From Chloroflexota bacterium (GTDB taxonomy: Bacteria > Chloroflexota > Dormibacteria > Dormibacterales > Dormibacteraceae), in contig VBGE01000019.1 of assembly GCA_005880345.1 (NCBI GenBank), positions 1 to 7,877 of the forward strand: a DNA stretch of 7,877 bases, read 5' to 3'. The notes under the pieces are model-generated. The model was not told where the DNA came from, did no database searches, and saw nothing but the letters and a program-made list of their open reading frames with translations. Position 1 is the first letter of the stretch, and each line of letters starts with the position of its first letter. Shown here piece after piece: positions 6,135-7,877 of this stretch. Made by a program: the position numbers and the translations under genes.

Positions 6135-7055
6135 GTGGCGGGTATTGCGGTTGAAGTCCTCGACCTCCGAAAGTCCTACGGGTCGCTGCAAGCCCTCCGC
6201 GGAATCAGCTTTTCCGTCGCGGAGGGTGAAGTGTTCGCCCTCCTCGGCCCGAACGGCGCAGGCAAGACGACGACGGTCGAGATTCTCGAAGGATTTCGCC
6301 GCCGCGACGGCGGCCAGGTTTCGGTCCTTGGCTTTGATCCAGCCTTGGGGGACCGCCGGCTCAAGCAGCAGATGGGCATCGTGCTGCAGACCAGTGGAGT
6401 CGATCCCTACCTGACGGTCGCCGAGACGGTCGAGATGTTTCGCGGCTACTACCCGAAACCCCGACCGCTGAACGAGGTGATCAGCCTGGTCGGCCTGACA
6501 GACAAGAAGGACTCGCGCGTCACGAAGCTTTCGGGTGGTCAGCGACGGCGGCTCGACGTGGCCATCGCGCTCGCGGGCGACCCGAGCGTCCTGTTCCTCG
6601 ACGAACCCACGACCGGGTTCGACCCAGGCGCGAGGCGCAATGCCTGGGAAGTCATCAAAGGCCTCAAGGACCTGGGCAAGACGATCTTCCTGACCTCCCA
6701 TTCGATGGATGAGGTGCAGTTCCTCGCCGACCGAGTGGTGATCATCTCCGCGGGCAGGATCGTGGCCGAGGGCACGCCTGACACGCTGGCCGGCCGCGAG
6801 AAGGCGGCCGCCTCGATTCGTTTCAAGCTTCCTCCAGCCTCCGAACTGCCGGCAGCCATAAGGTCCCAGGCCAAAGCCCATGGCGACTTCATTTCGATTG
6901 AGACGCAAGACCCGACTCGGGCCCTCTACGAGCTGACGTCATGGGCAGTGCAGGCACAGCTGACTCTCGAAGGCCTGGAGGTCACCCGGCCGTCGCTGGA
7001 AGACGTTTACCTGGAGATCACCGAAGGCTCCGAAACCGCGGGGGCGCCGGCATGA
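6135..7055 (+). CDS. ABC transporter ATPase, DrrA-like (ABC-2 exporter)
   Basis: A 306-residue cytoplasmic ATPase that would power the membrane partner encoded next, most like the daunorubicin-resistance/multidrug class of ABC-2 exporters. Visible motifs are Walker A GPNGAGKT at 38-45 (Lys44), Q-loop Gln85 (IVLQ), signature LSGGQ at 132-136, Walker B VLFLDEP at 152-158 with catalytic Glu157, D-loop GFDP and switch His189 (TSHSMDE). All are intact. The C-terminal 85 residues form the extension common in this class and end in the typical RPSLEDVYLEIT. The start is the GTG at 6135, which places the first strand (IAVEVLDLRKSYG) at the normal distance from Walker A. A GTG at 6127 is in another frame. 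The stop overlaps the permease ATG as ATGA, so the two are made together. The substrate cannot be deduced from sequence: drug, lipid or polysaccharide precursors are all possible. Confidence 0.93.
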   Translation: MAGIAVEVLDLRKSYGSLQALRGISFSVAEGEVFALLGPNGAGKTTTVEILEGFRRRDGGQVSVLGFDPALGDRRLKQQMGIVLQTSGVDPYLTVAETVEMFRGYYPKPRPLNEVISLVGLTDKKDSRVTKLSGGQRRRLDVAIALAGDPSVLFLDEPTTGFDPGARRNAWEVIKGLKDLGKTIFLTSHSMDEVQFLADRVVIISAGRIVAEGTPDTLAGREKAAASIRFKLPPASELPAAIRSQAKAHGDFISIETQDPTRALYELTSWAVQAQLTLEGLEVTRPSLEDVYLEITEGSETAGAPA

Positions 7056-7825
7056 GCGACGTTCGCCTGGCCCTGCGCCAGGTCTGGTACATCAACAAGG
7101 CGTTCGTGCGGAACCCGGCGTCGCTGTTCTTCACCCTCATCTTCCCGCTGATGTTCCTGGTGATCTTTTCGGTGATCTTCGGCAACGGACGTATCGAGGT
7201 CGGCCCGGGCACCATCGTGAGGGTCGCGACGTTCTACGTGCCTTCGATCGCAGCCTTTTCCGTGATCACCGCCTGTTACACGAACATAGCGATCTCGCTT
7301 ACCTTCGCGCGCGACTCCGGCGCGCTGAAGCGAATCCATGGATCGCCCCTGCCCGTCTGGAGCTATATGTTCGCGCGGATCTTTCACGCCGTCGTGATCG
7401 CCATCCTTCTCGTTGCCATCTGCGCCGCGTTCGGCGCGGTCTTCTACGGAGCGACGCTGCCCACCGCGACACTGCCGGCGTTTGCGTTGACCCTCGTGGT
7501 CGGCGCGGCGGTGTTCTGCGTCCTGGGTGTTGCCCTTACCGCGGTCGTGCCCAACGCGGATGCCTCGCCGGCCGTCGTCAACGGAACGATCCTGCCGCTG
7601 CTGTTCATCTCGAACGTCTTCATCCCCCTCCAGAACCCGCCGCAGTGGCTCGACATCCTCGGCAAGCTCTTCCCGGTCCGCCACTTCGCCGATGCTCTCA
7701 TTGGTTCCTTCTTCCAGCTCAGCGGGAGCGGTCTCCATACCAATGACCTGATCGTCCTCGCCGCTTGGGGAATTGGCGGCGCGGTCGTGGCCATCCGGTT
7801 CTTTCAGTGGGAGCCGAGGGTCTGA
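7052..7825 (+). CDS. ABC-2 type membrane permease, DrrB-like
   Basis: The 257-residue integral membrane partner of the preceding ATPase; two copies would form the export channel. Six hydrophobic stretches are visible near residues 25-43, 60-85, 106-132, 141-166, 172-193 and 232-251, which is the standard ABC-2 layout. A short amphipathic N-terminal segment (ALRQVWYINKAFVRNP) precedes the first one. The conserved cytoplasmic loop with ARDSGALKRIHGSPLP (86-101) is the usual ATPase-contact region of the DrrB family. Length fits the family (about 240-290). The ATG lies in the ATGA overlap with the ATPase stop; a run of five G at 7040-7044 is the only weak ribosome-binding candidate. The stop codon shares its last base with the next ATG. 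The exported compound is unknown. Confidence 0.92.
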   Translation: MSDVRLALRQVWYINKAFVRNPASLFFTLIFPLMFLVIFSVIFGNGRIEVGPGTIVRVATFYVPSIAAFSVITACYTNIAISLTFARDSGALKRIHGSPLPVWSYMFARIFHAVVIAILLVAICAAFGAVFYGATLPTATLPAFALTLVVGAAVFCVLGVALTAVVPNADASPAVVNGTILPLLFISNVFIPLQNPPQWLDILGKLFPVRHFADALIGSFFQLSGSGLHTNDLIVLAAWGIGGAVVAIRFFQWEPRV

Positions 7826-7877
7826 TGGCGACGATCTTCACGCAGATCATCGAGGGTCGCATGCCGGCCCGCTTTGT
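7825..7877 (+). CDS. HIT-family protein, N-terminal fragment (3' end outside window)
   Basis: Only 17 full codons are visible, reading MATIFTQIIEGRMPARF. This is the characteristic opening of histidine-triad (HIT) nucleotide hydrolases, where the pattern is I-F-x-x-I-I-x-G-x-x-P-A/C. Such enzymes hydrolyse purine phosphoramidates or dinucleoside polyphosphates in the cytoplasm. The catalytic His-x-His-x-His lies beyond the window, so activity cannot be judged. The ATG overlaps the permease stop by one base (TGATG), with GAGGG at 7816-7820 as a possible ribosome-binding site. Confidence 0.75.
   Translation, partial: MATIFTQIIEGRMPARF

Noticed and set aside
6127..6414. 95-codon frame starting at GTG 6127
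   Set aside because: It runs out of frame through the ABC ATPase Walker A region and encodes an Arg/Ser-rich shadow sequence. The real frame starts at 6135.
6033..6908. 291-codon open frame on the minus strand across the kinase end and the ABC ATPase
   Set aside because: It is a codon shadow of genuine + strand genes and has no domain or ribosome site.
1..7877. CRISPR array, tRNA/rRNA, transposon or attachment site
   Set aside because: No regularly spaced repeats, cloverleaf-like sequence, transposase or integrase frame, or terminal inverted repeats were seen on reading both strands.

Overview
The window is a gene-dense, GC-rich piece of a bacterial chromosome with every recognisable gene on the + strand. 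It has many GTG/TTG-type starts and ATGA stop/start overlaps. The adenosine-kinase-like gene closely resembles the mycobacterial AdoK type, and two adjacent UvrD-helicase/RecB-nuclease fusions recall the mycobacterial AdnAB pair. Two genes also look leaderless. Together these suggest an actinobacterium or a high-GC relative such as the Chloroflexota/Dormibacterota group. This is an inference from content and style; no rRNA or marker gene in the window settles it.

Region 1 (1-4579) is a recombination-repair operon. It holds the 3' end of one SF1A helicase-nuclease, which enters the window inside helicase motif VI. A complete 1019-residue helicase-nuclease follows, coupled by ATGA, and then a 102-residue protein of unknown function whose start overlaps the second helicase gene by 20 bases. 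Both large proteins end in a RecB-type PD-(D/E)XK nuclease domain with its catalytic residues and a four-cysteine set that probably holds a 4Fe-4S cluster. The pair probably forms a two-motor, two-nuclease machine that resects double-strand breaks, as AdnAB or AddAB does.

Region 2 (about 4566-5140) looks like a self-contained single-gene unit. It has a plausible promoter embedded in an inverted repeat, a strong Shine-Dalgarno site, a 154-residue basic protein of unknown family with an Arg/Ser/Ala tail, and a strong intrinsic terminator.

Region 3 (5145-7877) carries an AdoK-like PfkB-family kinase, then a DrrAB-like ABC exporter (ATPase and ABC-2 permease, coupled by ATGA), then the first codons of a HIT-family protein coupled to the permease stop. 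The kinase and the ATPase both begin at GTG/TTG codons without a Shine-Dalgarno site and have a TAnnnT hexamer 7-9 bases upstream, so either may be read from a leaderless transcript.

No tRNA, rRNA, CRISPR array, insertion sequence or prophage feature was found, and no gene-free stretch exceeds 300 bases. Most of the window is recognisable chromosomal gene content. The least explained parts are the 102-residue and 154-residue proteins and the promoter/dyad region between them.
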